64,000 nucleotides of DNA from Hyphomicrobiales bacterium (GTDB lineage Bacteria; Pseudomonadota; Alphaproteobacteria; Rhizobiales; Rhizobiaceae): NCBI GenBank assembly GCA_900465665.1, contig UBJO01000030.1, positions 32,710 through 96,709 of the forward strand. The letters run 5' to 3'. This document shows, piece after piece, positions 18,569 to 27,632 of this stretch (positions within the stretch are counted from its first letter, which is position 1; the number at the start of each line of letters is the position of its first letter). The translations under genes were made by a program, and so were the position numbers. The notes beneath the pieces are model-generated. The model was not told the DNA's origin and made no database searches. It saw nothing but the letters and a program-made list of their open reading frames with translations.

Positions 18569-19417
18569 ATGTCTCAAGATAAGAATCCCGTCTGGTTCAT
18601 CACCGGTTGCTCGACAGGCTTCGGCCGCGAACTGGCGAAACTCACCATCGCCCGTGGTTGGCCGACTGTTGTCAGCGCCCGCGACAAGGCCCGCGTTGCC
18701 GATCTCGTGACCGGTCATGAGGACAATGCGCTCGCCGTGGATCTCGATGTGACCGATGCCGCGCAGATCACCGCCGCCGTAAAGGCCGCCGAGGAGCGCT
18801 TCGGACGGATCGACGTCCTCGTCAACAATGCTGGCTATGGCTATCAGTCGACGATCGAGGAAGGTAGCGATAGCGAGATCCGCGATCAGTTCGAGGCCAA
18901 TGTCTTCGGCCTCTTCGCCATGACCCGCGCCGTTCTGCCCGGCATGCGCACGCGCCGACGCGGCCATGTGATCAACATCACCTCGGTGGCCGGCTTCATC
19001 GGCTTCCCGGCATCCGGTTACTACTCGGCGAGCAAGCACGCGGTCGAGGGTATGTCGGATGCGCTTGCGGCCGAAGGCGCGCCGCTCGGTATCAAGGTCA
19101 CCTGCGTCGAACCCGGTCCGTTCCGCACCGATTGGGCTGGCCGTTCGCTGCGGCAGACCGAAAGCAAGATCGCCGATTACGCGGAGACCGCTGCCGCACG
19201 CATGCGCCAGACGGCCGGATACAGCGGCCAGCAGCCGGGAGATCCCGTGCGCGCCGGCGAGGCGATCATCAAGATCACCGAGATCGAGAATGCTCCGCGC
19301 CACTTGGTGCTTGGCGAATTCGGCTATGGCGCGGTCACGGCCAAGCTGAAGGAGCGCCTGGCGCTGATCGAGGAATGGAAGGACACCAGCCTCGGCGCCG
19401 ATTTCCCGAAATCGTGA
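18569..19417 (+). CDS. Short-chain dehydrogenase/reductase
   Basis: 282 residues, classical SDR. It has the cofactor loop TGCSTGFGRELA (TGxxxGxG), the NNAGYGYQS motif, the catalytic Ser in ITSVAGFIG and the YYSASKHAVEG YxxxK pair. The C-terminal substrate-binding part (EPGPFRTDWAGRSL) resembles the large group annotated as oxidoreductase/retinol-dehydrogenase-like SDRs. Substrate unknown. It is followed by a small membrane-protein gene 44 bases downstream on the same strand. Confidence 0.92.
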   Translation: MSQDKNPVWFITGCSTGFGRELAKLTIARGWPTVVSARDKARVADLVTGHEDNALAVDLDVTDAAQITAAVKAAEERFGRIDVLVNNAGYGYQSTIEEGSDSEIRDQFEANVFGLFAMTRAVLPGMRTRRRGHVINITSVAGFIGFPASGYYSASKHAVEGMSDALAAEGAPLGIKVTCVEPGPFRTDWAGRSLRQTESKIADYAETAAARMRQTAGYSGQQPGDPVRAGEAIIKITEIENAPRHLVLGEFGYGAVTAKLKERLALIEEWKDTSLGADFPKS

Positions 19418-19461
19418 GGCTCGCGCTCTGGCATGAGCAGGGCGCCGTGGAGGAAGATGTG

Positions 19462-19662
19462 ATGGTGAAGCTGGTCTATGGCCTTGAAGGCTTGTTGATC
19501 CTGGCCGGTCTGATCTGGATGGGGCAGGGCAGCGGATATTTTCCGTATCCGGCTGAAAGCTTCATGATCGACCAGACGCCCTGGATCTACTGGGGCGCGC
19601 TTGCGGTTGCCGTCGGCCTTATTCTGATCGTGCTGACCAAGAGCCTGCGCGGCAGGCGTTAA
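19462..19662 (+). CDS. Small two-TM membrane protein
   Basis: 66 residues with two hydrophobic segments (YGLEGLLILAGLIWMGQGSG and IYWGALAVAVGLILIVLT) and a basic C-terminus KSLRGRR, so both ends are probably cytoplasmic. A strong GGAGGAAG ribosome-binding site precedes the ATG, which settles the start against a much longer frame that overlaps the SDR gene. It resembles short conserved rhizobial membrane proteins of unknown role. Confidence 0.8.
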   Translation: MVKLVYGLEGLLILAGLIWMGQGSGYFPYPAESFMIDQTPWIYWGALAVAVGLILIVLTKSLRGRR

Positions 19663-19680
19663 CACGCGCCCAAAACAAAT

Positions 19681-19720
19681 TCGCCGGCTGGAAGGGCCAG
19701 AAAACCCCGCCAGCCGGCGA
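19681..19720. terminator. Bidirectional terminator between convergent genes
   Basis: Perfect 11-bp inverted repeat TCGCCGGCTGG / CCAGCCGGCGA with an 18-nt loop, lying exactly between the convergent small membrane-protein gene and the next leftward gene. Confidence 0.75.
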
Positions 19721-19741
19721 TAATCAGTCGCTTGAAAGCGT

Positions 19742-20068
19742 TCAAGCGCGGCGCAAACGCGCCTCGGGCAGTTCAGGCCGGGTGCCGTCAGGCGCGCGCA
19801 GACCGCGATGCTTGCTGACAAAGATCCACTCGACATTGCCGGGCTCGAACGGCCGCCGCGGATTGCGCAGCGCCAAACGGCGCTCGGACAGGCTGCGGGG
19901 CAGGGTGTCGATCATGTCGTTCATGAACGTGTCGAGACACTCTTTCCAGCGAGGCGAAACGGCGACATCGACGCCGCCGTAGCGATGAAAATCGGGGTGT
20001 TTGCGGGAGTAGCATGCGCCGATCATCCAGGCATGCTGCTGTTTCAGAAAACGCTCTTTAATGGTCAT
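19742..20068 (-). CDS. Conserved hypothetical protein with HNH-associated-like segment
   Basis: 108 residues, basic. The stretch YSRKHPDFHRYGGVDVAVSPRWKECLDTFMNDM followed by PRRPFEPGNVEWIF resembles the shared core of phage and intron HNH-type proteins (pattern YxxxxxxFxxYGGRGIxVxxxW, then YxPGNCRW). The HNH metal-binding residues are missing. It may be a domesticated DNA-binding relic of a homing element, or a chromosomal protein with convergent wording. Function unknown. Confidence 0.75.
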   Translation of the reverse strand: MTIKERFLKQQHAWMIGACYSRKHPDFHRYGGVDVAVSPRWKECLDTFMNDMIDTLPRSLSERRLALRNPRRPFEPGNVEWIFVSKHRGLRAPDGTRPELPEARLRRA

Positions 20069-20569
20069 TCGCAGTCTTTTTCATTCCTTGGCGTCAGCGA
20101 CTCCCTAGCCGTCGAAGCGAGCGATGTTGATCGGCCGTTCCGCTGTCCAGGTGCCATCCGCACGCTGATATTTTGTTTGCAAACCGGCTGCCGATCAAAC
20201 GATCGATAAGCGACCTGGGGCCGCCGCCGGTGCCTCTACACGAGTAGGAAAAGGTGGCCGATTGAACGCCGTCGAAGCCTGAGCTGGGACGCCATTACGT
20301 TCGGCGACGTGCTACCTAGTCGACATTGATTGTTCCTTCAAGGATTTTCCTGAAACAATTTTGCATGGCTGCCCGTCTCGACGAAAAAACGGTAGCAGCG
20401 CCCTCATCGGCTCGCGTCATGGGCGTGAATTTTGCCCGTGGCTGACTTGAGGCTGTATATGGCAGCCGAGGTCCGGGGATGCGACGCCGAATGCGCTTGC
20501 GCGGCGAGGGAACGCTTCATAGGCTCGCTGCGTTGATGGATTCGTTCAACGCTTTTCAGTAGGAATCAC
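20069..20569. other. Gene-poor 0.5-kb intergenic region
   Basis: No frame longer than about 25 codons on either strand has a ribosome-binding site and a credible protein sequence. Composition is mixed, with runs such as GGGGCCGCCGCCGG. A GCGCTTGCGCGGCGAGG segment near 20490 could form a weak stem. It contains the promoter for the 59-codon gene that follows. I see no repeat, RNA gene or mobile element. Confidence 0.5.
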
Positions 20570-20749
20570 ATGCGCGCTCAATCGAAGCCGTTCGTTGTTG
20601 AAATCAAGACATCCCGCCGTACCGATCGCAGCAAGGAAAAATCCATCTGGGGCAATCTCGACCTCTCCGCCGTCGCGCAGGAAGTGGCCGATGACGTGCC
20701 GTTGTCGGCGGCGCCTGCTACCGGTGTCGAGCAAAAAGCCGTCCGGTAA
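20570..20749 (+). CDS. Short basic protein (59 aa)
   Basis: A 59-residue protein starting MRAQSKPFVVEIKTSRR, then RTDRSKEKSIWGNLDLS and a mildly acidic tail ending GVEQKAVR. AGGAA lies upstream of the ATG, and a good terminator follows 7 bases after the stop. The K/R-rich SKPFVVEIK..RR opening followed by SIWGN is a wording seen in small conserved rhizobial proteins. Isolated transcription unit; function unknown. Confidence 0.7.
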   Translation: MRAQSKPFVVEIKTSRRTDRSKEKSIWGNLDLSAVAQEVADDVPLSAAPATGVEQKAVR

Positions 20750-20755
20750 CGCCGA

Positions 20756-20789
20756 AAGGGCGCGCGCCTTAAAATGCAGCCGCGCCCTT
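20756..20789 (+). terminator. Terminator after the 59-aa gene
   Basis: Perfect 9-bp stem AAGGGCGCG / CGCGCCCTT with a 16-nt loop; the A-rich 5' flank and weak T content after the stem make it usable on either strand. Confidence 0.65.
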
Positions 20790-20817
20790 CATCGAATTCC
20801 GTAAAAGCTGAGTACCG

Positions 20818-21000
20818 TCAGACCGGATTACAGGTCATGCCGTTGCGCTGCGCATTCGCGATGCAGTCGCTTCGATTGGAATAGCCTTCCGTCGATGAAC
20901 CGACGATCCGACCATTGGACGCCGTGCGCCGCCAGCGCCACTGACCATTCGTCTGGTAGATCTCCCAGGTATCACCATTGCTTGCCTTGCAACTCGGCAT
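20818..21000 (-). CDS. DUF1508 (YegP-like) protein
   Basis: 60 residues forming a single DUF1508 repeat: WEIYQTNGQWRWRRTASNGRIV, then STEGYSNRSDCIANAQRNG. This matches the F-E-I-Y-x-G-x-W-R-W-R-x-x-A-x-N-G-x-I family signature. E. coli YegP has two such repeats; single-repeat forms are common in rhizobia. The start has GGGAGAGAG upstream. The role is unknown, often linked to stress expression. Confidence 0.9.
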   Translation of the reverse strand: MPSCKASNGDTWEIYQTNGQWRWRRTASNGRIVGSSTEGYSNRSDCIANAQRNGMTCNPV

Positions 21001-21187
21001 GTCTCTCTCCCTTTGTTTTGACAGATCAGGCCTAGGCCATTCCTTCGCACGTTTCCACGAACCGACTGCAATCAAAGGTCGTGCCTGACTGCGAGGTTGG
21101 TTGCGTCGACAGCGAGGCGGCTGCCAAAAGTGGCGAACCATCTGGCTCCTTGGGCGTTGTTTGGAAACACGCTGAAGGAGAAGATCG

Positions 21188-21676
21188 ATGCCAATCAACG
21201 ATGATGGAAAGAAGCCGCTGTCGCGCAGCGAGGACTATCGCGATTTCGAAGAGCGCAATATCGACGACGGCTGGCCCTATGCGGACACAACTGACGCCGC
21301 GTCGGCAGCGCCTGAAAATCGCGCCTATGGTGAAACGCCCGCCAATTTCGACAGCAACGACAATCCAGGCTTCCGCGTCGACGGCATAGACCGCGATGGC
21401 AACGAAAACCGGCTCAGGGATTCGCTGCGCGCCGACACGATCGATCGCGATGACAGCGACGATCTGGAAGCGCGGGTCACCGAAAACATCGAGAACGTCC
21501 CCGAAGTCGACATCGACAGCATCGAGGTCCATGCCGACGGCCATGTCGTCACGGTCGAAGGCTCTGTCGAAACGATTGGTATCGCCCGGAAGGTCGAACT
21601 CGCAGCATCCTCTGTCGATGGCGTCCACCACGTGAGGAACAGGCTGCACACGACGGGCGTGGATGCGCATCGATAA
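21188..21676 (+). CDS. BON-domain protein
   Basis: 162 residues. The N-terminal two thirds are very acidic and low in complexity (many D, N, E; no signal peptide visible). The C-terminal ~70 residues form a BON domain: DLEARVTENIENVPEVD, IEVHADGHVVTVEGSVETIGIARKVE, VDGVHHVRNRL. BON domains bind phospholipid or other membrane components. A AAGGAGAAG ribosome-binding site precedes the ATG. It may protect the envelope under stress like OsmY, but the absence of an export signal argues for a cytoplasmic location. Confidence 0.88.
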   Translation: MPINDDGKKPLSRSEDYRDFEERNIDDGWPYADTTDAASAAPENRAYGETPANFDSNDNPGFRVDGIDRDGNENRLRDSLRADTIDRDDSDDLEARVTENIENVPEVDIDSIEVHADGHVVTVEGSVETIGIARKVELAASSVDGVHHVRNRLHTTGVDAHR

Positions 21677-21699
21677 TTTGCGCCCTGCCTACAACGGAA

Positions 21700-21734
21700 A
21701 AGGCCGCCCGCTGGATAAGCGGACGGCCTTTTTT
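21700..21734 (+). terminator. Terminator after BON-domain gene
   Basis: Stem AAGGCCGcCCGCT / AGCGGaCGGCCTT with one mismatch and a 5-nt loop, followed by TTTT. It lies between convergent genes; the A-run on its 5' side means it could also end nrdJ transcription. Confidence 0.9.
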
Positions 21735-21755
21735 AATTGGCGTTCTCTAAGCCGA

Positions 21756-24700
21756 TCAGCTGCAGCCGCTGGTCGCGCCGCAAGTGTCGCACTTCTCGCA
21801 GGTGCCGTTGCGCACCATCGTGAAGTTCTGGCACTCCGAGCAAATGTTGCCGGTGTAGCCCTGCATGATCGACCGGGCGCGGCGCTCGGATTCGATCTTC
21901 TTGGCTTCCGTCTTGGCCGATGCGGCGTCAGCCGCGGCCTTGTCGGAGAACAGCGCGGTCGCCTGCTGCTGGTTTTCGGTCGTGACTTCTTCCAGCACTT
22001 CCTCGGCGATCTCTTCGGCCAATTCCTTGGCGCGCTCTTCGTAATCGCGCTTGAAGGCGACGATTTCGGAGGTCGAGATGGCGGTCGTCGGCTCGATCTT
22101 GCGGGCGGCAGCGCCAGCGAAGGACGTTACCGTCGCACCGGACGAGGCGCGGGCAGGGGCGGCCGTTGCCGAGCCCTTGGGCTCGCCGGAGGCCTGACGC
22201 TCGCTGTTCGAAACGATCGTCGGCTTGTAGCCGCGGGTCCAGCCGGTCGAGACGAGGTTCGTCTTGCCTTCCTGGATGCCCTTGCCGAGTGCCGTGTTCG
22301 AGAAGTCCGACGTATCGACATGCGCCAGATCGTGGCGGCCGAGGTAGGAGACGGCCAGTTCGCGGAACACGTAGTCGAGGATCGACGTGGCGTTCTTGAT
22401 CGCGTCGTTGCCGATGACCATACCTGCCGGCTCGAACTTGGTGAAGGTGAAGGCCTCCACATATTCCTCGAGCGGCACGCCGTACTGCAGACCCAGCGAT
22501 ATGGCGATGGCGAAGTTGTTCATCATCGCACGGAAGGCGGCGCCTTCCTTGTGCATGTCGATAAAGATCTCGCCGAGGCGACCGTCACCGAATTCGCCGG
22601 TGCGCAGGTACACCTTGTGTCCGCCGACGGCGGCCTTCTGGGTGTAGCCCTGGCGGCGGTTCGGCAGCTTCTCGCGTTCGCGGGTCACGCGCTCTACCAC
22701 ACGCTCGATGATCTTCTCGGTGATGGTGACGGCCTGGGCGGCGACCGGCTGCTGCAGCAGATCGTCCAGTGCGTCCTCATCGCTTTCGTCTTCGATCAGC
22801 GAGGCGTTCAGCGGCTGCGACAGCTTGGAGCCGTCGCGGTAGAGAGCGTTTGCCTTCAGGCCGAGCTTCCAGGAGAGCATGTAGGCGCTCTTGCAATCCT
22901 CGACCGTCGCGTCGTTCGGCATGTTGATCGTCTTGGAGATCGCACCCGAGATGAACGGCTGGGCGGCAGCCATCATGCGGATGTGGCTGTCGACCGAGAG
23001 GTAACGCTTGCCGATCTTGCCGCACGGATTGGCGCAATCGAAGACGGCGAGGTGCTCGTTCTTCAGGAACGGTGCGCCTTCCAGCGTCATCGCGCCGCAG
23101 ACGTGAACATTGGCAGCCTCGATGTCCTTCTTCGAGAAGCCGATGTGCTCAAGCAGGTTGAAGCCCATGTCGCCGAGCTGTTCGTCGGAAACCTTCAGCG
23201 TGCCCTTCAGGAAGTCGGTGCCGAGCGTCCACTGGTTGAAGACGAACTTGATGTCGAAGGCCGACTTCAGCGCGCCGTTCAGCGCTTCGATCTTCTCGTC
23301 GGTGAAGCCCTTGGCCTTCAGCGAGCCGGGGTTGATCGCCGGCGCCTGGTTCAGGTTGCCGTGGCCGACAGCGTAAGCTTCGATCTCGGCGATCTGGCTC
23401 TCGGAGTAGCCGAGCGTGCGCAGAGCTTCCGGAACGGCACGGTTGATGATCTTGAAGTAGCCGCCGCCGGCGAGCTTCTTGAATTTCACCAGTGCGAAGT
23501 CAGGCTCGATACCGGTCGTGTCGCAATCCATGACGAGGCCGATCGTGCCTGTCGGCGCGATGACGGTTGCCTGGGCGTTGCGGTAGCCGTGCTTTTCGCC
23601 GAGTTCGAGAGCCTTGTCCCAGGCGCTCTTCGCGTGAGCCGCCAGATCCTGGTCCGGGTTCTCGGAGTGGATCAGCGCGACCGGGTTGATCGAAAGGCCT
23701 TCATAGCCCGACGTCTCGCCGTAAGCGGCGCGGCGATGGTTGCGGATGACCCGCAGCATGGCTTCGCGGTTCGGCTTGAACATCGGGAAAGGTCCGAGTT
23801 CAGACGAGATCTCGGCCGAAGTGGCGTAGGAGATACCGGTCATGATCGCGGTCAGCGAGCCTGCGATGGCGCGGGCTTCGTCGCTGTCGTAGGGAATGCC
23901 CGAAGACATCAGCAGGCCGCCGATGTTGGCGTAGCCGAGGCCGATCGTGCGGTATTCGTAGGAGCGCTCGGCGATCTGCTTCGACGGGAACTGTGCCATC
24001 ATCACGGAGACTTCAAGCACGACCGTCCAAAGGCGAACGGCGTGTTCGTAATCAGCGATGTTGATGCGCTTGGTGGCCGCATCCTTGAACTGGATGAGGT
24101 TCAGCGAGGCAAGGTTGCAGGCCGTGTCGTCGAGGAACATGTATTCCGAGCACGGGTTGGATGCACGGATCGGGCCGGCAGCCGGGCTGGTGTGCCAGTC
24201 GTTCATCGTCGTGTTGAAGTGCAGGCCCGGATCGGCCGATGCCCATGCGGCGTAGGAGATCGATTCCCACAGGTCGCGTGCCTTCAGCGTCTTCATGACC
24301 TTGCCGTCCTTGCGGGCGGTCAGGTTCCAGTCACCATCGTTTTCGACAGCGCGCAGGAAGTCGTCCTTGATGGAGACCGAGTTGTTGGAGTTCTGGCCCG
24401 AAACCGTGAGGTAGGCTTCCGAATCCCAGTCGGTGTCGTAGGTCTTGAACTCCAGGTCCTTGTAGCCCTGGCGAGCAAACTGGATGACGCGGCCGATGTA
24501 GTTTTCCGGAACCTGATCCTTCTTGGCAGCGCGCACTTCGCGCTTCAGGGCAGGGTTCTTGTTCGGGTCGTAGCAATCGTCATTGTCGCCGTCGCAATTG
24601 ACGCAGGCCTTCATGATCGCCTTCAGGTGGCGATTGACGATCTTGGAACCGGTCACGAGGGCAGCAACCTTCTGCTCTTCCTTGACCTTCCAGTTGATGT

Positions 24701-25577
24701 ATTCCTCGATATCCGGATGGTCGATATCGACCACGACCATCTTGGCCGCGCGACGCGTCGTGCCGCCAGACTTGATGGCGCCGGCAGCGCGGTCGCCGAT
24801 CTTCAGGAAGCTCATCAGGCCGGAGGAACGGCCGCCGCCGGAAAGGCGTTCGCCTTCGCCGCGCAGATACGAGAAGTTGGAGCCGGTGCCGGAGCCGTAC
24901 TTGAAGAGGCGGGCTTCGCGAACCCACAGGTCCATGATGCCGCCTTCGTTGACCAGATCGTCTTCGACGGACTGGATGAAGCAGGCGTGCGGCTGCGGAT
25001 GCTCATAGGCCGACTTCGACTTCGTCAGCTTGCCGGTGAAGGGGTCCACATAGAAGTGGCCCTGGCCGGGGCCGTCGATGCCGTAGGCCCAGTGCATGCC
25101 GGTGTTGAACCACTGCGGCGAGTTCGGGGCGACGCGCTGCGTCGCGAGCATGTATGCAAGTTCGTCGCGGAAGGCGGCCGCGTCTTCTTCGGAAGAGAAA
25201 TAGCCACCCTTCCAGCCCCAGTAGGTCCAGGTGCCGGCCAGACGGTCGAAGACCTGGCGCGCATCGGTTTCAGAACCGTACTGCTGATCCTTCGGGAGGT
25301 CCTTCAGAGCGGCCTCATCGGCAACCGAGCGCCACAGGAAGGAAGGAACGTCGTTTTCCTCGACCTTCTTGAGGCGGGCAGGGACGCCGGCCTTGCGGAA
25401 ATACTTCTGCGCCAGAATGTCGGCCGCGACCTGCGAAAACTGCGCGGGAACATCGATGTTCTCGAGGCGGAATACGATCGACCCGTCAGGGTTCTTGATC
25501 TCGCTGGTTGCCTTGCGGAATTCGATAGCCGCGTAAGCGCCCTGATCTGCCTTCGTAAATCGGCGTTCTATGCGCAT
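21756..25577 (-). CDS. nrdJ: Adenosylcobalamin-dependent (class II) ribonucleoside-diphosphate reductase
   Basis: 1273 residues, the long single-chain class II enzyme used by rhizobia for dNTP synthesis with coenzyme B12. It shows the [21 protein letters not shown] active-site region with the redox cysteine, the glycyl/thiyl-site region [15 protein letters not shown], and the very C-terminal Cys-rich tail ([21 protein letters not shown] and SGCS) that re-reduces the active site. A Lys/Ala/Glu-rich linker precedes that tail. It stands alone between the BON gene and a 590-base upstream region that contains NrdR-like sites. Identification is secure; substrate level (NDP or NTP) is family inference. 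Confidence 0.97.
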   Translation of the reverse strand: MRIERRFTKADQGAYAAIEFRKATSEIKNPDGSIVFRLENIDVPAQFSQVAADILAQKYFRKAGVPARLKKVEENDVPSFLWRSVADEAALKDLPKDQQYGSETDARQVFDRLAGTWTYWGWKGGYFSSEEDAAAFRDELAYMLATQRVAPNSPQWFNTGMHWAYGIDGPGQGHFYVDPFTGKLTKSKSAYEHPQPHACFIQSVEDDLVNEGGIMDLWVREARLFKYGSGTGSNFSYLRGEGERLSGGGRSSGLMSFLKIGDRAAGAIKSGGTTRRAAKMVVVDIDHPDIEEYINWKVKEEQKVAALVTGSKIVNRHLKAIMKACVNCDGDNDDCYDPNKNPALKREVRAAKKDQVPENYIGRVIQFARQGYKDLEFKTYDTDWDSEAYLTVSGQNSNNSVSIKDDFLRAVENDGDWNLTARKDGKVMKTLKARDLWESISYAAWASADPGLHFNTTMNDWHTSPAAGPIRASNPCSEYMFLDDTACNLASLNLIQFKDAATKRINIADYEHAVRLWTVVLEVSVMMAQFPSKQIAERSYEYRTIGLGYANIGGLLMSSGIPYDSDEARAIAGSLTAIMTGISYATSAEISSELGPFPMFKPNREAMLRVIRNHRRAAYGETSGYEGLSINPVALIHSENPDQDLAAHAKSAWDKALELGEKHGYRNAQATVIAPTGTIGLVMDCDTTGIEPDFALVKFKKLAGGGYFKIINRAVPEALRTLGYSESQIAEIEAYAVGHGNLNQAPAINPGSLKAKGFTDEKIEALNGALKSAFDIKFVFNQWTLGTDFLKGTLKVSDEQLGDMGFNLLEHIGFSKKDIEAANVHVCGAMTLEGAPFLKNEHLAVFDCANPCGKIGKRYLSVDSHIRMMAAAQPFISGAISKTINMPNDATVEDCKSAYMLSWKLGLKANALYRDGSKLSQPLNASLIEDESDEDALDDLLQQPVAAQAVTITEKIIERVVERVTREREKLPNRRQGYTQKAAVGGHKVYLRTGEFGDGRLGEIFIDMHKEGAAFRAMMNNFAIAISLGLQYGVPLEEYVEAFTFTKFEPAGMVIGNDAIKNATSILDYVFRELAVSYLGRHDLAHVDTSDFSNTALGKGIQEGKTNLVSTGWTRGYKPTIVSNSERQASGEPKGSATAAPARASSGATVTSFAGAAARKIEPTTAISTSEIVAFKRDYEERAKELAEEIAEEVLEEVTTENQQQATALFSDKAAADAASAKTEAKKIESERRARSIMQGYTGNICSECQNFTMVRNGTCEKCDTCGATSGCS

Positions 25578-25710
25578 TTGCCTTAACCTCTAGCTCGCGC
25601 GCCCCGTCCCCGTTGACCAAGGCGCAAGTTTCCACCTCCGGCGGCGCCGTAAGGAGCGCAGCCAGTTCTCGTTTCCGTATCGTCACAGGAGTGTCATCCG
25701 GAGATGGGTC

Positions 25711-25757
25711 ATCCTGTATCTTGTGGTGATGGTGGCTGCAATCACTAAATATAGTAT
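25711..25757 (-). promoter_or_regulatory. Tandem NrdR-box-like sites upstream of nrdJ
   Basis: Two 16-mers, ATCCTGTATCTTGTGG (25711-25726) and TCACTAAATATAGTAT (25742-25757), match the NrdR-box consensus ACACWATATATWGTGT at 11 and 13 of 16 positions. Their starts are exactly 31 bases apart (three helical turns), the usual spacing of paired NrdR boxes, and they lie in the promoter region of a ribonucleotide reductase gene. NrdR is the ATP/dATP-sensing repressor of nrd genes. By eye only; no matrix score was computed. Confidence 0.6.
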
Positions 25758-25985
25758 TAACAGCCTTTTTCCGCCAGCCCCGGATGTCGCTTTTTCAGGC
25801 GGCAAAAATCGCGCAGAACATACTCATGGCGGCTCACCCCTCATGGATCAACGCCCTGATTCAATGCTCGATTTCTGGTGAGAACCGGCCTCGTAATGTC
25901 CGGTTCAGCTGCCGCCGCAACATCGAAGTTCATTAAGTTGAAAACAGGCGATTCCGTCAAGGGCTTGTTCTTAACGAAGTGTTCA

Positions 25986-26001
25986 CCACAAGATATTGTG
26001 G
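25986..26001. promoter_or_regulatory. Isolated 16-bp palindrome, NrdR-box-like
   Basis: CCACAAGATATTGTGG has perfect 6-bp arms around a GATA centre and matches the NrdR consensus at 13 of 16 positions. No partner site is found 31 bases to either side, so it may be a site for another dimeric regulator. It lies 409 bases upstream of nrdJ and 757 bases upstream of the leftward PDC-like gene start. Confidence 0.4.
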
Positions 26002-26170
26002 AGTGGCCTGTGGAGACTGGGGAAAAACCAGTTGGGCAAGAATTTCAATGGCTTGCTAAGGGATGCGCAAGAGAAATGCCAAAGCCGGATTAATTTTGCC
26101 ATATTTTGTCATTTGGCGGTGGCTTTTCGAGCGCAAATGAGCGTTGTGATTCGCAAGGCCGAACAAGGCG

Positions 26171-26758
26171 CTAAAGTGCGTCGATGGCGATGGTCACCGT
26201 AGCGCTTCCGATCGCCTGTCCACTCTCGTCGCGAACCGTGAAACTTGCCTGCGCTTCCAGCAATTGCGTGGCATCATCGCGGCTGGCGCGATCGATGAAG
26301 ACCTCGTCGGAGTCCCGGGCAAAGGTCTTCAGGAACTTGTTTTCGTCGCCCTGCCAGTAGTCGTTGGTGGGCACGCTCTGCGCGACATTCAGTCCGTTCC
26401 GGTCGGTCACGAATATTTCCACAATCGTTCCTTGCGAATCATCCTGCTTGGCTTTGAGGTATCGCGAGACCGGATTGTTGAGGAGGCGGGTGACCATCTG
26501 CCATTGCCCGCTCTTGATCTCCGAGCGGTAGCTGTTGTCGAGCACCTGGATATCCATCGGGCTGATATCGCCGAACTTCCTGTTCTGCGCCTTGATCGCG
26601 GCCAGAACGTTCGGCTTGTTGATCATCGGCTTGACGAGCGTATCCACATATTCGCGCACGACGGAGATATAGGCGGGTTCGGCTGAGACCGCGCGCGGAA
26701 GCACGTTCAAACACAGCCCGAAGGCCGCGATCAAGCCGATAAACCGCCAACGCTGCAT
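26171..26758 (-). CDS. PDC-sensor-like periplasmic protein
   Basis: 195 residues. A signal peptide (FIGLIAAFGLCLNVLPRAVSA) is followed by one PAS-like extracytoplasmic (PDC/Cache) domain with VREYVDTLVKPMINKPNVLAAIKAQN, GTIVEIFVTDRNGLNVAQS, NDYWQGDENKFLKTF and QASFTVRDESGQAIGSATVTI. There is no transmembrane or signalling domain after it, so it is a free periplasmic ligand-binding protein rather than a chemoreceptor. Such solo PDC proteins may feed a separate sensor kinase. Ligand unknown. Confidence 0.85.
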   Translation of the reverse strand: MQRWRFIGLIAAFGLCLNVLPRAVSAEPAYISVVREYVDTLVKPMINKPNVLAAIKAQNRKFGDISPMDIQVLDNSYRSEIKSGQWQMVTRLLNNPVSRYLKAKQDDSQGTIVEIFVTDRNGLNVAQSVPTNDYWQGDENKFLKTFARDSDEVFIDRASRDDATQLLEAQASFTVRDESGQAIGSATVTIAIDAL

Positions 26759-26943
26759 GGTCGTTCCAGTGTCGCGCTAGCGACCGCCCTCTACCCAAAC
26801 ACCCTGCCGCGCCCTTGCCGCCTGATGCCATATGATCATACGGCGGACGGCGAGGGGCGGACAGCAAATTTGGTTATGTTAGTAAACAAAGATTGGAGCA
26901 ATTTAAAGTTGCTTCTGTCTCTGTCTGCCAAGAGCCTGGAAAA

Positions 26944-27441
26944 TCAGCCCTTGCTGCCCTTGGAGATCGGTTCCTGATAGGTGAAACCCATATCCCACGG
27001 GAAGTAGATCCAGGTGTCCTGGCTCACCTCCGTGACGAAGGTGTCGATGACAGGCACACCCTGTGGTTTTGCGTAGACGCAGGCGAAGTGCGCCTTCGGA
27101 AGCAGCGTGCGGACTTCGGAGGCTGTCTTGCCGGTATCCGTCAGATCGTCGACGACGAGCACGCTTTCGCCGCCATCTTCAAGCAGTTCGGCCGCGATGC
27201 CCTTGAGGAGCATCATCTCGCCCTGGTTCACATAGTCGTGGTAGGACGCGACGCAGACCGTTTCGATCAGGCGGATGTTGAGCTCGCGCGAAATGATGGC
27301 AGCCGGCACGAGGCCGCCACGGGTGATGCAGACGATCGCCTTGAACTCGCGGTTGAGGCCGGCAAGGCGCCAGGCAAGCGCGCGTGCGTCGCGGTGAAAT
27401 TGATCCCAGGAAACGGGAAAGGCTTTATCGGGAAGGGACAT
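26944..27441 (-). CDS. gpt: Xanthine phosphoribosyltransferase
   Basis: 165 residues from the chosen ATG. Type I phosphoribosyltransferase fold with the PRPP-binding motif [14 protein letters not shown] and the early [20 protein letters not shown] loop; [13 protein letters not shown] near the C-terminus is typical of Gpt. It salvages xanthine and guanine to XMP/GMP. A longer frame starting 30 bases upstream adds an unlikely [10 protein letters not shown] leader; GGAAGGGACA-side sequence and family length favour the start used. Confidence 0.93.
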   Translation of the reverse strand: MSLPDKAFPVSWDQFHRDARALAWRLAGLNREFKAIVCITRGGLVPAAIISRELNIRLIETVCVASYHDYVNQGEMMLLKGIAAELLEDGGESVLVVDDLTDTGKTASEVRTLLPKAHFACVYAKPQGVPVIDTFVTEVSQDTWIYFPWDMGFTYQEPISKGSKG

Positions 27442-27632
27442 GGGCTCGCTCCGAGGCATGAATGATGACACGCCGTTTGCCGGCGGCCGGACGCTCTTCC
27501 GTTCACTTGGGTCAAACGCAAATCGCGCAGCCGAGACTGCGCGATGGAAGGACCGAAGCCGGAGCTCGTCGTCGGTCGTGGCAATTAGCGGAATTTGGCT
27601 GCAAAACGCAAGCCCCCGCTGATCGTGGCCCG

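Larger units (their letters stand above)
25578..26170. other. Long upstream region of nrdJ
   Basis: 593 bases without a convincing gene. It holds two tandem NrdR-box-like sites about 135-180 bases before the nrdJ start and, further out, an isolated 16-bp palindrome (both listed separately). A short frame at 25878-26093 has no ribosome-binding site and an unlikely protein sequence. I found no cobalamin riboswitch pattern. Confidence 0.6.

Noticed and set aside
21663..25586. 1307-codon rightward open frame opposite nrdJ
   Set aside because: It is the antisense shadow of a GC-rich gene: composition is random Arg/Gly/Asp/Val-rich, no domain, and nrdJ motifs on the other strand are unambiguous.
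25578..25900. Cobalamin riboswitch before nrdJ
   Set aside because: No B12-box (GCCACTG-like) element or supporting stems found; a B12-using enzyme would not be expected to be shut off by B12.
25878..26093. 71-codon frame upstream of nrdJ
   Set aside because: No ribosome-binding site, low quality protein text, and it covers a palindromic site.
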